A stretch of DNA of 64,000 bases from Chytridium lagenaria (GCA_025449115.1 JAHLKC010000092.1:103112-167111), one strand, 5' to 3'. Numbered from the stretch's first letter, positions 14,996 through 26,540 are shown. Program-made: numbers and translations. The notes: generated by a model not told the origin, from the letters alone.

Positions 14996-15327
14996 CTAGA
15001 GACCAACAGCAGCGTTAAACTGTTTAGCCGCTGCAATGTTCTGCGCGGCTTTAGCAGCATCAGCACCGGTGGAAAATCCGCGGGCACCAGAAGCGACGAG
15101 AGCAGCACCTGCAGCCTCACACTTGGCCCTGCATCCATCTCCCTTGACTAGGTTAGTGCAAAGCTGTCCAACGACGACACCAGGGTTAAGCGCAACCTGG
15201 TTGCCGTTAAACCCAAATCTGTTCTCGTTGCCTCTCGAGATGAACTCCATCTTAGGGCCAGTGCAGGTACCAGCGGCGCCGTTGTTGTTTCCCTGACCCT
15301 GGTTGTTGTTCTGGTTCCCTTGACTTC

Positions 15328-15374
<47 letters not shown>

Positions 15375-16996
15375 GCCTTGACCCTGTTGTCCACCGGCAC
15401 CAGCGAATTGTGCAGCAATGTTGCTCTGCTTACCAAGCGCAACGTTAAACCTATCAGCAGCCTCAGCAGCCGTCTGGACTGCGCAGCGTTAAATTGACCA
15501 GAGTAGCCACGAGCTCCATTCATGGCTCGTCCAGCTGCCTCACAGTTAGCCTTGCAGGCTCCAGCTTGGTTACAGATCTGCTGAACGACAACGGCAGAGT
15601 TCAACGCTACTTGCTGGCCTCCACGTCCAAATCGGTGTTCACTAGCACCAGGTTGCGAGATAAACTCCATGGCTTGGACGTTGGAGCAGTCCAAGCCGGC
15701 GGGAGCAGCTACAGCGCCGGCTCCACCGCCGGTTATAGCCGGGGGTGCGGGAGCGTTAGCGAATTGAGCAGCAAAGTTGGACGGATTTCCAAGAACAGCG
15801 TTGAAACGATCGGCGGCTTCAGCGTTAGCGCGGGACTGAGCAACGTTAAATTGACCAGAGTATCCACGAGCTCCGTTCATGGCGCGTCCGGCAGCGTCAC
15901 ACTGAGCCCTGCAGTTGCCAGAGTTGTTGCAAATCTGCTCAATTACGATCGCAGAGTTTAACGCGACTTGCTGGCCACCACGTCCAAAACGATGTTCTCT
16001 ACCACCAAGTTGCGAGATGAATTGCATCTGTTGGACGTTGGCACATTGCCCTCGACTCGCTTGGACTTGAGGAAGAGGGGATGGAGGGGGTGCGACAACA
16101 GCAGGTGGAGGGGAATGGGACGGTTCTGGCCGGCGTTGTTGTTGTTATTGTTGTTGTTGTTGTTATTTCCAGCACCAGTGCTGCCGTCACCACGAGCAGC
16201 ACCACCACGGGGTGTGAAAGCGCGATACCGTCAAAGCGTTGGCCTAATTGTAATTTTAAACAAAATTGATTAGGTAAGAAATTATATAAACATGATGCAT
16301 TCTAGATAACATTAAGGTCGAAAAAGATGCATAATACTTACAAAGAGAAGATCGGCCATGGAAAGAGCGTTACTGGCCCCTGGACCCGTACCGGCAGCCT
16401 TGGCGGCGTTCTGGATCTGTAAAGCCCTGGCATTCAAAGCTTGAGCACGAGCTGAAAGCGCCTGATCGTTGTTGGTTGTGCATTGGTACGAGGGTCAACT
16501 TTCTGTAAGATTCCCTTGAGCTCTGCTTGAGCGGGAAGACCCGGAGTGGTGCAGACCTGTTATAATGTAAAAGTATAATATTAGGTATAACAAAGTATAT
16601 AAGCATAATATGTATATAGATCTTGTACATGAGATGAGAAAATCATATCCAACTTACCGTGTCCAGGTTTCCGGCGAAAGGATTGAAGTTCCTCTCAGCT
16701 GCAACGAGATCAACGGCAGCGTCGATGGCTTGTTGGATAGCGTCAGTGTCGGCTCCACAGGAAGCTTTGGCGCGAACGATAAGGTCGTCTGCCATCTCGA
16801 GCTTTGCGCAAGGTGAGGCGCCGGCGAGGAGGAGGGCAATCTCTTGACCGCTAAATTGACGACCGAGGGCTTGGTCGTTGAGACAGGCGGGGCCGCTGAT
16901 TTACCGGCGAGGTCGACGGCGTTCTCTTGACCGAAGCGGGCGTCGACGGAGGTGAAGAGAAGAGCGGAGGCAATGGTATGATAGTGGTAACTTCAT
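14996..16996 (-). CDS. S2: secreted protein with three C-terminal four-cysteine modules
   Basis: Member of the unrecognised S family. The N-domain is of the second type (GPACL, FSGQEIALLLAGASPCAKLE, then VCTTPGLPAQ in exon 2) and nearly matches S5. After an Asn-rich and Pro-rich linker come three C-terminal modules: CANVQQMQFISQLGGREHRF, CSNVQAMEFISQPGASEHRF and CTGPKMEFISRGNENRFGF. Each repeats the pattern of one Cys, 20-30 residues, then Cys, a short spacer, Cys-x3-Cys (for example ICNQAGACKANC). Exons fit 16996-16658, 16556-16342 and 16243-14996. Several one-base indels break the frame compared with S4 and S5: in the signal peptide, in the AAAA before ISGP, in exon 2 near 16485, at the exon 3 start, and near 15478. 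The last throws a poly-Asn run into a Thr frame. Some indels may be real, so pseudogene status is possible. Confidence 0.82.
15326..15376. repeat. (GTT)n microsatellite inside S2 linker
   Basis: About 14 GTT units on the plus strand. In the expected reading frame they would code for Asn; in the present frame they read Thr because of a nearby base loss. S4 has only about five units at the same place, so the tract is length-variable between paralogues. Confidence 0.8.
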
Positions 16997-17173
16997 GGTT
17001 GCTGAATTTGTTGAGAGTGAGTTGTTGAAGTGCTTATGGTATAATCAGTATGAAATGTTGTATTCTGGTTTTGAGGGGTATAGCGATGATAGTCGCCGTA
17101 AGAGCTACTGGGTATGGAAACAATTGAGTATTGATGGTTGAAGATAGTGTTAAAGATGAGTGGACTTCACGCG

Positions 17174-17181
17174 TTTTTATA
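17174..17181 (-). promoter_or_regulatory. TATA-like box of S2
   Basis: TATAAAAA on the minus strand, about 180 bp upstream of the S2 ATG, with the same core as at the other S genes. Confidence 0.55.
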
Positions 17182-17308
17182 CGAGTTTCGTAGAGTTATG
17201 AGACGTGACCACATATTGTTGATGTCAACAAATAAGATTGAACCATGATGAACTGCCATAAACTTTAACGCTTACCGCAATCTCAAACAAATCAGCTACA
17301 TGCGCCCA

Positions 17309-17341
17309 GCAGTCTGATTGGTTATTTTCTGCATATTTCCG
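17309..17341 (-). promoter_or_regulatory. Conserved CCAAT-containing upstream element of S2
   Basis: This 33-bp block, read on the minus strand with an AACCAATCAGAC core, recurs almost unchanged upstream of S5 at 25951-25983. It lies about 310-340 bp from the ATG in both. Conservation in otherwise drifting promoter DNA could be function (a CCAAT-factor site) or recent duplication. Confidence 0.45.
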
Positions 17342-18030
17342 TACATATGGGGAAGTTTTTTGCAGTTCATTTTAGGCGGAACGAAACAAATGTCGACATC
17401 TCTTCGTTGGCCAGAGTAATACGCGGCCGCTCGTGGTAATGCGGCCTAACCTGCACAGCATGTCTCTGAAACAAATCTGCCGCTCTTTTAATCAGTGACG
17501 AATCTTGAGACTTACGTTAAGAGGAAATGAAAGCTTAGGATTGCTGCTATAAGCCATAATTGGCGTGTAAAATAATTTAAGAGTTACCTACTAATTTGTG
17601 ACGTTTTTTGTTGCTGAGCTAACTCTGGGGTCCGAACCGTGAGGGGGATATGCGGTTTGGTCCAGCTTGATATTTATCACAAGGAAAAAGGATTTGCTAA
17701 TGATCTTGTGTGTGAACAATTCACTTGAGAGAATTAAAGTCAGACGTTAAATGGGCATTACTGTTTTCCTTCAGCTAGTTTCTTGAGCCCAAACTCAAAG
17801 AGGATGTTAATGAAAGTTGATATGGCGAAAGAGTGCGCTCAACGATAAAGTGTCTTTAATACGGTGAATGACCATACCAAGATAAAAATGCTGTTGTATT
17901 GTTAACGAAACACGAAAAGATGCTTTTGATGTTTTACAATGCATGACGGAAACCAAATGCTCAGTCGATTATAACCCATTTTTGACTATTTACTTTGAAG
18001 TGCATTTATTATAACTTAAAGTTAAACATA

Positions 18031-18276
18031 GCTCTATGTTTAGGTTTTAGAGTGCTGCCGGTACTTGGATTGGCTAAAGAAATAATTTTGGTAGAACCAA
18101 CTCACATGCTCTTTTGCTCAGTAATTAAAGCGGAATAAGGACATGGTATAGAGCAAGGTTTAAGAATGTAAATCAGAATGATAGATGAAAGAGCAATATC
18201 CAATGTTTTATTTCACAATGCAGAGATATGGAGTAACGAGAAATGGTAAGGGATATGTGTATCGAAAAGGAAAAGA
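18031..18276. repeat. Intergenic duplicate (copy 1), downstream flank of S3
   Basis: The block beginning GCTCTATGTTTAGG, about 250 bp, recurs at 26293-26540 downstream of S6 with few differences. It extends into the 3' flank of the S3 and S6 genes. It is one of the markers showing that S1-S3 and S4-S6 arose by block duplication. Confidence 0.8.
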
Positions 18277-18475
18277 GTGCAAAAACGAACACCACATCCG
18301 ATCAAGAGACGAGAGGGTAAAAGAAAAAATCAAACAAACTTGAAACAGATATGTATTCAGAAAAAAACACACCGAAAAGATATAGAGTCTAAAAATCAGA
18401 AGCCTGGTGTGTGTTCTGACAGCGGTACGAACGATATGGAAAGAGAAAAAGGTAGGTAAAAGGGAAAATAGTTGT

Positions 18476-20159
18476 TTAAGCAAGGCCAGCATCAACGTTG
18501 AATTTGTTTGCCGCAGCGGTGTTCGCCTCAAACTTTGCCGCATCCTTTACATTCGTAAAGCCGCGCACCCCGAAGCAACTAGGGTAGCCCCAGCAGCCTC
18601 ACACTTGGCCTTGCATCCATCGCCCTTGACAAGGTTCGTGCAGATCTGTCCAACAACGACAGCAGGGTTCAAAGCCACCTGGTTACCATCAAATCCGAAT
18701 CTACTCTCAGACCCCTTTTCAATAAACTGCATCTTGGGACCAGTGCATTGCCCGCAGCTCCATCACTACCTGTAGTGACTCCGGCGAATTTTCCGGCAAC
18801 GTTGGTAGGGTTGCCAAGGGCTTTGTTGAAGGTATCAGCAGCTTGGGCGTTAAGAAGATCCCTGGCGGGGTCAGCCGCGTCACTAGTGAATCCCTTGACA
18901 CCTGTGGCGACAAGTGCGGCCCCAGCAGCATTGCAGATGTCCTTACATTGACCGTTGGCGCGATCACAGATCTGTTGGACGACAATGGCCGGGTTGAGAG
19001 CGACTTGGGTATTGTCAATGCCGAAACGGTGTTCCCGGCCTTGAACGACAAAATCCATCTTGCGGACGTCTGCGCATTGACCGGCGGCGGCGGCGGGTGC
19101 GGTGGCGGGAGGAGGAGTCGCAGGTGGAGGAGCGGCGTTTCCAGCATTATTGTTATTGTTGTTGTTGTTGGCGGGTGGGGGAGTCGCAGCGCCTTGACCG
19201 GAAAGGAGGGCAATGGCTTGTTGGAGAAGAGATTTGGCCTGTGCGATCTTGGCGGCTTTGTCGGCACCAGCGTTACCAGCGTTGCCTTGGTTCTGGTTCC
19301 CCTGGTTTTGGTTGCCCTGGTTCTGGTTACCTTGGTTCTGATTGCCTTGGTTGCCCTGAGCAACGCCGCCTCCGAGGACCGCACCCGCCTTAGGGGTAAA
19401 ATCTTTGACGCCGTCAAACCCGTTGGCCTGTGGGATAGAATGAGGAAAATGGTTTATTATTAGTTGCGCGCCATATAATAAGGAAGGGTTGAGGGGAAAA
19501 GAAAGGGTAAAAATTGAAAAGTAGAGAAAAAATATTAAAGGCTTTTCGTGTCCGATATCGCAAAATACAAAAGAACAACTTACAAAGACAAGATCAGCGA
19601 TAGAAACACCAGCAGGTGCACCCGGCCCCTTTCCAGCGGCCTTTGCTGCGGCGAGGATGGCAGTGGCTCTGGTGTTGAGAGCTTGAGCCCTGCCAGAAAG
19701 AGCTTGGTCGCCGTTGTTGGGGTCAGCTTGACGAGGGTCAACCTTGGGAATGATACCCCTCAAAACCTCGTTCACTGGGAGCGTAGCATCCGTGCAGATA
19801 GCGTCGAGATTCCCGTTAAAGGGGTTAAAGTTCTTTTCGGCTCCGAGGAGGTCCATGGCAGCCGCAACAACATTGGCAAAAGCAGGGGCATCGTTCTCAC
19901 ATTCCGTGCGAGCAGCAGCGAGCAGGTCATCGGCCATCTTGACCTTGTCACATGCACCGGCACCAGCGAGGAGTTTAGCGATTTCTTGACCACCAAAACC
20001 GAGGGCTTTGTCACCAGGGGATTTGCGACATCCTGAGGCCTCAACTTTTGGGCCGAGATTAGCTTCACGCTCTTGACCGAAACGCGCATTCACAGAGGAA
20101 GGAAGATTAAGGGAAAAGAGCAGGGTAGAGGCAACAGCGAGGATGGTGGAAAACTTCAT
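18476..20159 (-). CDS. S3: secreted protein with two C-terminal four-cysteine modules, one intron
   Basis: Member of the unrecognised S family. The signal peptide runs to about residue 24 (SSVNA). The N-domain is S1-like (SGCRKSPGDKALGFGGQEI). Exon 1 (20159-19584, 192 codons) reads straight through the place where all other members have intron 1 (FNPFNGNLDAICTDATLP). The single intron, 19428-19583, is 156 nt: a multiple of three with no stop in this frame. Exon 2 (19427-18476) has NQGNQ repeats, the helix KIAQAKSLLQQAIALL, a Pro/Ala linker, and modules CADVRKMDFVVQGREHRFGI and CTGPKMQFIEKGSESRFGF. Frame is lost by single bases near 18755 (a missing C before QCTGPK) and near 18565. The C-terminal half is nearly identical to S6. 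Confidence 0.83.
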
Positions 20160-20386
20160 TTTCGTTTAAAGGTTTATATGTATATGGATCAAAACGGAAA
20201 GAAGTGGATAAGATTAACGGGTGAAACCTCAGGGCAGAATGAAGTTGAATGACAATGGGTATGTGAGTATTCGAATGAGTAATTAACAATACGTGTCTAC
20301 CGCATATAACAAAAGTGCAGTTTAGTTTAGTTTCTCTTGTTGTTGAGGAGATGTGAAGGGCCGTTCAAGGGGAAAATGCAGCCAGC

Positions 20387-20394
20387 TTTTTATT
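20387..20394 (-). promoter_or_regulatory. TATA-like box of S3
   Basis: AATAAAAA on the minus strand, about 230 bp upstream of the S3 ATG. It is weaker and more distant than the boxes of the other members. Confidence 0.35.
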
Positions 20395-20849
20395 GATGTA
20401 TGAAAGAATAGGAAAAGGTGGGAGGTCAGAGGTGAGAGGTGGAGAAAAGACAAGAGGCTGGACCTTGTCAACCAACCGCACATGTAATACACACCGCAAT
20501 GCTCGTGTATTTACCGTTACGTAACCATTTTCTCTGTGTATTTCTATTACCTAATCAGGTGAATTGGCACCCCTTCAAGCACACACAAAGTATTAATTAC
20601 TAATAATAAATAATAATAAATAATAAATAATAAATACCTATATATGTACATGCAACGGAAAAATAAAAAGACGTCTGCATGTGGCGTGTGCGTGTGTGGT
20701 GAAATGTGATGAGTAAATTGAATGAAACGCTGAAAGAAAATAAATACTTATAAAAATGCAGTAGTAAAGTAAAAATGTATTTGCATAAAGAAACAAAAAT
20801 GTGTGCGAGAAAAATGCAAGAGAAAAACATGCAAAGTCTTTGTAATAAC

Positions 20850-22646
20850 TTAGACAAGACCAACAGCAGCGTTGAACTGGTTAGCCGCTGCAATGTTCTG
20901 CGCGGCTTTAGCAGCATCAGTACCGGTAGAAAATCCGCGGGCACCAGAAGCGACGAGAGCAGCACCTGCAGCCTCACACTTGGCCCTGCATCCATCTCCC
21001 TTGACTAGGTTAGTGCAAAGCTGTCCAACGACGACACCAGGGTTAAGCGCAACCTGATTGCCGTTAAACCCAAATCTGCTCTCGTTGCCTCTCGAGATGA
21101 ACTCCATCTTGGGACCAGTGCAGGTACCAGCGGCGCCGTTGTTGTTTCCCTGACCCTGGTTGTTGTTCTGGTTCCCTTGACCTTGGTTGTTGTTGTTGTT
21201 TTGACCTTGTTGTCCACCAGCAGCTGCACCAGCGAATTGTGCAGCAATGTTGCTCTGCTTACCAAGCGCAACATTAAACCTATCAGCAGCCTCAGCAGCC
21301 GTCCTGGACTGCGCAGCGTTAAATTGACCAGAGTAGCCACGAGCGCCATTCATGGCGCGTCCGGCTGCCTCACAGTCAGCCTTGCAGGCTCCAGCTTGGT
21401 TACAGATCTGCTCAACGACGATGGCAGAGTTCAACGCGACTTGCTGGCCTCCACGTCCGAAACGGTGTTCAGTACCACCAGGTTGTGAGATAAATTCCAT
21501 GGCTTGGACGTTGGCGCACGCAGAGTTAAGGTTAGCCGCAGGCGGGGCGGGTGGTGGAGGAGGGGGTGTAGCAGCGCCAGCGCCGGCACCAGCACCAGCA
21601 CCAGCGCCGGCACCAGCACCAGCACCAGCGCCGGCACCAGCACCAGCACCAGCGCCGGCACCAGCACCTTGGCCAGTCAAGAGAGTGATGGCCTGCTGGA
21701 GAAGAGACTTCGCTTGAGCAATCTTTGCTGCGTTACCAGTAGCGGCACCAGCTCCGGCGTTTTGAGCAGGAGGTGCAGCGGCAGAGGAGCAGCCGCAGGG
21801 GGAGCAGCCGCAGGGGGAGCAGCAGCGGGTGGAGCAGCAGCGGGAGGGGCGGCACCAGCACCTCCACCTTTCACGGCTCCAGCTTTAGGTGTGAAGTTCG
21901 CAATACCATCAAATCCAAAGCCCTAAAAGAAATAGACAAGGTCAGCAGGAGAACCTTCAACGAAGTGAAAATAAGGAAGGAAACTTACGAAAACAAGATC
22001 AGCGACAGAGACGTCAGCGGCAGCTCCTGGACCCCTTCCAGCAGCTTTGGCGGCTGTAAGGATATCGGCACCAATTCGGTTGACGGTTTGAGCGCCTTGG
22101 ACAAAATTCTGGTTGTTGCTTCCGGGAGCGCAGTTCGAGGATCGACCTTAGGGACGATGCCCCTGAGGATGGGGTTGCTCGGGAAAGCAGGGTCCGTGCA
22201 AACTGATAATAATATAATTATGTTAGACGTACTTGGGCGGTAGATTCGAAGGTTTTGAAAAAAACTCGCTACGTGATAAAGTAGGGGAATGAGGAAACTT
22301 ACTGGTACCCTAGCATCCGCATTAACCGGGTTAAAGTTCCTCTCAGCTGCTACAAGATCCATTGCCGCATCAATGATCTTTTTGAACGCCGGTCCATCAT
22401 TCTCACACTCCTTCTTGGCAGCCTCAATCAAATCATCGGCCATCTTGAGTTTAGCGCAAGGGCTCGCAGCAGCAAGCAGGAGTGAGATCTCCTGCCCTCC
22501 AAAGCCCAGAGCATTGTCACCAGGCGATTTGCGACATCCCGAGGCTTGGACTTTTGACCAAGTTGGACCAACTGCTCTTGTTGGAAACGAGCGTCGACGG
22601 TGGCGAAGAGGAGGGATGAGAGAGCGATAATGAAGGTGAATTTCAT
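20850..22646 (-). CDS. S4: secreted mosaic protein with two C-terminal four-cysteine modules
   Basis: Member of the unrecognised S family. Signal peptide MKFTFIIALSSLLFATVDA, then the S1-type N-domain. Exons are 22646-22303, 22202-21989 and 21922-20850. From just after the signal peptide to the Ala-Pro linker it matches S1 nearly base for base, introns included (intron 1 differs by one A in a run). From the linker on it matches S2 instead: CANVQAMEFISQPGGTEHRF, CNQAGACKADCEAAGR, then CTGPKMEFISRGNESRFGF. Between lie the helix KIAQAKSLLQQAITLL and a Gly-Ala repeat. One-base losses occur in the T run of LGQKVQA (near 22552), at 22130 and in the Ala-Pro linker near 21780. The gene is best explained as a recombinant of an S1-like front and an S2-like back. 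Confidence 0.85.
21575..21667. repeat. 24-bp minisatellite coding a Gly-Ala run in S4
   Basis: About four tandem copies of a 24-bp unit of the form GCGCCGGC followed by ACCAGCACCAGCACCA. On the minus strand they code for alternating Gly-Ala between the helix and the first C-module. It is absent from S1, S2, S3 and S6 at this position, so it expanded in this gene. Confidence 0.85.
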
Positions 22647-22786
22647 GGTTGCAGATGGATTTTTCTTGGATTTAAATTGGTATAGGCAGGTGAAGATGAG
22701 AATATATGCTTTGGTGAGGGTATGAAAATTGTTACAGTTAAATATGCTGATGGAGTATGAGTAGGTGATGGGGGAAATTGGGATGC

Positions 22787-22796
22787 TTTTATATAT
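22787..22796 (-). promoter_or_regulatory. TATA-like box of S4
   Basis: ATATATAAAA on the minus strand, about 145 bp upstream of the S4 ATG. Confidence 0.55.
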
Positions 22797-24052
22797 ATTT
22801 ATCTCGTCTATGCACACAAAGACTCAAGTTAATTGGATCCATCCGACGGAACACTTGCCGTCAAACGGACCGCAAAACATCGCGTGTCCAATGCGGTGCA
22901 TCGGAATTAAAGTTATCGACATGAAACGAGCCGTTAACAACTTCAAAGAACCAACCCCTTCGTGATGCACATGCGTTTCAATGACGGCCACGCTAAAGAA
23001 TTATAAACGCGTTGCTGACGAACGCGTAACTCAAAGTTTCGATCAACGTGATTGGTAGTTTTCTATAGAGTGTCTGTTGTTTACTTTTACTTCTTTCGGT
23101 CGGTTTTATGAAACAATTGGGGATGTATGGCGCCATGGGTTTGAGTGACGATGCCGTTGTATATGTTCTAAGCAAATTGTCTTCTAAGCAAAGCATTGTG
23201 TCGTCATGTAAATGTGTTTCCAGTATCTCGTTTTGACAAGAATACGTTAATTGTTTTAAACATTCCGATTTTGAAGTCCCCTCTCTTAAAATGTATTAAG
23301 CGCGCCATACGCATTTTTTATATTCTTCTATTTGGGGATGTTTAAATTTTTGTTTTTCAAACCTTGTGGCTACCTCGTTTAGATCACTTAGATCCAAAGA
23401 AAGTGTTTTTATTAACAAGCACTGAAATGCGTTGTGAGATTGGTTTGATAGGAGATAAACAAAATCGTCAAATGGTGAATTCCAGATAAAGGAAGGTTTT
23501 TGTTTCAATGGTAAATGGGAATACGACATTCATGCTTTCTAGGACGATTATTCCCAAAGAGATAATATTTCATTTCAATGCAACACTTGATTTGTTTGAA
23601 GGAAATAAACGAATGCGCTTAAAATGTGAGATTTGATGTATCGAATTCAATAATTAGTTCGTAAGGCAACATAATTTTTGAAACAATGTAATTATCAAGT
23701 AAAATTATGTGTTTATTACAGTCCTACTCTGTCCCGAGTGACTGTATCCAGTTGTAAGAAACGTAGATAATCAAGGTGAGGGTATTACTCGTTGATTACT
23801 TCGATTTTTGCATTGCATAAATGAAAAAATACTGATGAACAACACCTTTATTCTTTTTCCAGAATAATGTCGTAAAGACTTCAGTTAAGACGACGCCTCC
23901 TTTCATTTTCTGATAAGACACGTTTGGTCTCATTAAAATGGTAGCAATATTACCCGAGCTTGATCACAAATAAAAGCTTAAATCATAGATATTGTATAGC
24001 AACCACTTTTATTTTTTAAATCAAAGTAGGGGGTTATAGTTTGTTGTTTTTT
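22797..24052. other. Intergenic between S4 and S5
   Basis: About 1.25 kb holding the upstream DNA of S4 and the 3' flank of S5. Short open frames have no recognisable content. I see no RNA gene or transposon. Confidence 0.6.
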
Positions 24053-24818
24053 TTACGCAATTTCGTTCAAGAGGGCAACAGCTTGTTCGATCAGTGTCTT
24101 GGCTTGTTCGACAGCACCAGCGCCAGCAGCACCAGCAGCGCCAGCAGCGGCTACAGCGTCAGCAGCAGCTTGAGCCACTTCATCAACCCCTGCGTTCTGT
24201 TGGTTCACTTGACCGGCGTTGTTGTTGTTGTTGTTGTTGTTCCCTTGACCCTGGTTGCCCTGGTTGTTGTTGTTCTGGTTGTTGTTGTTCTGGTTGTTGT
24301 TGTTCTGGTTGTTACCGTCTTGCAAGGTGGCGGGAAGGGTTGTAGCAAAGTTAGTGGTGACGCCGAGAACCTTGTTAAAATCATCCGCAGACTTTCCAAG
24401 AGCAGCAAGCTCAGCAGCCGATGCGTCGCGCTTACTACGTCCCAAGTTGGCTTGAGCAGCAAAACAGTCGGCGGCAACAGTAGAAGGAGCTTTGCATTCG
24501 TTTTGAATACGGAGGCAGATAAAGTTCCCAACAATCTGAGTGTTAAGAGCGGATGGCTGATTCTTGAAAATACTGCCCTGAAGAGCACCACCATTGGGAC
24601 CGTTGGGTGCAGTTACGGCCCGAACTTCTCTAACATTACCGGGATCAGCTCCAAGACCCACAAAGATCTGTGCCTCTGCCGCATTACATGATCCAAGGTC
24701 GACGGCGCCTGCAGCTTGACCTTGATTCTGATTACCTTGGTTGTTGTTGTTGTTGTTGTTGTTCCCTTGACCCTGGTTACCCTGATTGTTCTGGTTGTTG
24801 TTCTGGTTGTTGTTCTGG

Positions 24819-24857
<39 letters not shown>

Positions 24858-25650
24858 CCGGCACCAGTGTTCGCGTCTCCCAAAACGGCTCCATTGCGTG
24901 ATGTGAAAGCAGCTATACCATCAAACCCATTCGCCTATAAAATGTCCCCCAATTAGAAATTTTATTGTGAAGACATAGCAATCAAAGTTGTACTTACAAA
25001 AAGAAGGTCCGCCATCGAAAGGTCGTTCGAGGCTCCAGGACCAGCGTTTGCCCCCTTGGCGGCGTTCTGGATCTGTAAAGCCCTGGCATTCAACGCTTGA
25101 GCACGAGCCGAAAGCGCCTGATCGTTGTTGTTGGGTGCTTCTGTACGAGGGTCAACTTTCTGTAAGATTCCCTTGAGCTCTGATTGAGCGGGAAGACCAG
25201 GAGTGGTGCAGACCTGTTAAAATGTGAAAGATAAATATTTGCCGGTATAACGAAGTATATAAGAATATCGCTATTGTACACGAGATAAGAAAAGCATATC
25301 CAACTTACCGTGTCCAGGTTTCCGACGAAAGGATTGAAGTTCCTCTCAGCAGCAACGAGATCAATGGCAGCGTCGATGGCTTGTTGGATAGCGTCAGTGT
25401 CGGCTCCACATGAAGCTTTGGCGCGAACGATAAGATCGTCTGCCATCTCGAGCTTTGCGCAAGGTGAGGCGCCGGCGAGGAGGAGGGCAATCTCTTGACC
25501 ACTAAATTGACGACCGAGGGCTTGATCGTTGAGACAGGCGGGGCCGCTGATTTTACCGGCGAGGTCGACGGCGTTCTCTTGACCGAAGCGGGCGTCAACG
25601 GAGGTGAAGAGAACAGCGGAGGCAATAGCGATGATAGTGGTGAACTTCAT
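24053..25650 (-). CDS. S5: secreted Asn-rich protein with a divergent C-terminal cysteine module (intact)
   Basis: The best-preserved member of the unrecognised S family. Exons 25650-25309 (114 codons), 25213-24998 (72) and 24934-24053 (294) give 479 residues with no correction. Residues 1-20 are a signal peptide (MKFTTIIAIASAVLFTSVDA). The N-domain cysteines are at about 39, 64, 81 and 116. The third exon starts ANGFDGIAAFTSRNGAV and continues with long Asn runs mixed with NQNNQ and QGQGN. A module differing from the other members follows (SCNAAEAQIFVGLGADPG, then FICLRIQNEC, then AADCFAAQ), again with four cysteines but a longer first spacing. A second Asn/Gln run leads to the terminal helix VEQAKTLIEQAVALLNEIA, the helix other members carry before their modules. 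The 5' half nearly matches S2. Confidence 0.9.
24742..24860. repeat. GTT-rich simple sequence coding Asn/Gln runs in S5
   Basis: Runs of GTT broken by CTG and CCT triplets; on the minus strand they code poly-Asn with interspersed Gln and Gly. A similar tract at 24214-24312 codes the second linker. These are coding simple repeats that can change length without frameshift. Confidence 0.8.
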
Positions 25651-25788
25651 AATTGCTGATTTGCTGATAATGAGATAAGAAGAGTATTGAAGAGTTTGAG
25701 TGTGATGGGTGGGTGTATGAATGCTTTGGTAGGGGTATGAAAGCTGTTGAGTTTTGTTAATGAGATTCGACAGTAGTGTCCAACAATC

Positions 25789-25796
25789 TTTTATAT
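25789..25796 (-). promoter_or_regulatory. TATA-like box of S5
   Basis: ATATAAAA on the minus strand, about 140 bp upstream of the S5 ATG. Confidence 0.55.
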
Positions 25797-25950
25797 GAGA
25801 AAGATTTAAGTTTGGGTTTTACGCCGAAAACAAACCCTGTAGCATGTTTGTTTCATGGTAAAGTTTCAAGCGGTCCATTAGCCGCATGTTTACATGAAAA
25901 CAGGGTTTGTGTACTTCTCGCGTTATAAAATTATGGGCTAAATACGCCAA

Positions 25951-25983
25951 GCAGTCTGATTGGTTGTTTTCTGTATATTTCCG
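25951..25983 (-). promoter_or_regulatory. Conserved CCAAT-containing upstream element of S5
   Basis: Second copy of the element upstream of S2 (17309-17341), differing at two bases, with the same orientation and a similar distance from the ATG. Confidence 0.45.
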
Positions 25984-26292
25984 AATTATGTTAGGTAAGG
26001 TTATACAATGAAGGAGTTTCGGACATTGGTGTTCGAATGGTCAAGGGTTCGAATTGTTCCAATTTCAGTTTTAGTGTCGAGTAACATTTAACGAGAAAAA
26101 AGTGCCGTCTTTGTCATTGGTTATGGGTAGATACAATTCTCATTTCACAATAGCGACAAGGAGCATCAACTCACAGATTTTCGGGGTATTCATAACAAAA
26201 TATGCAATCTTCTTGTTCCGTTACGGTATTTATCGCATCGCAGTTAGGGTCAACAATCCGAAGTGCAGTTATATATCTTAAAATAAAACATG

Positions 26293-26540
26293 GCTCTATG
26301 CTTAGTTTTCAAATTGCTGCCGGTACTTGGATTGGCTAAATAAATAATTTTGGTAGAACCAACTCACATGCTGTTTTGCTCAGTAATTATAGCGAATAAG
26401 AACATGGTATAGAGCAAGGTTCAAGAATGTAAATCAGAATGATAGATGAAAGAGCAATATCCAATGTTTTATTTCACAATGCAGAGATATGGAGTAACGA
26501 GAAATGGTAAGGGATATGTGTATCGAAAAGGAAAAGATTG
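26293..26540. repeat. Intergenic duplicate (copy 2), downstream flank of S6
   Basis: Near-identical to 18031-18276; see that entry. Together with the S2/S5 and S3/S6 similarities it marks the second block of the duplication. Confidence 0.8.

Noticed and set aside
19428..20159. Continuous open frame through the S3 intron, giving one long exon
   Set aside because: The inserted segment is hydrophobic and unlike any relative; GT-AG sites match the intron position of all other S genes. The intron merely happens to be stop-free.
24716..24901. Plus-strand poly-Val or poly-Cys frame that could look like a membrane protein
   Set aside because: It is the complement of the Asn-coding GTT repeat in S5, which is intact on the minus strand.
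26015..26060. Possible tRNA T-arm (GGGTTCGAATTG)
   Set aside because: No matching acceptor stem, D-arm or anticodon arm could be laid out around it.
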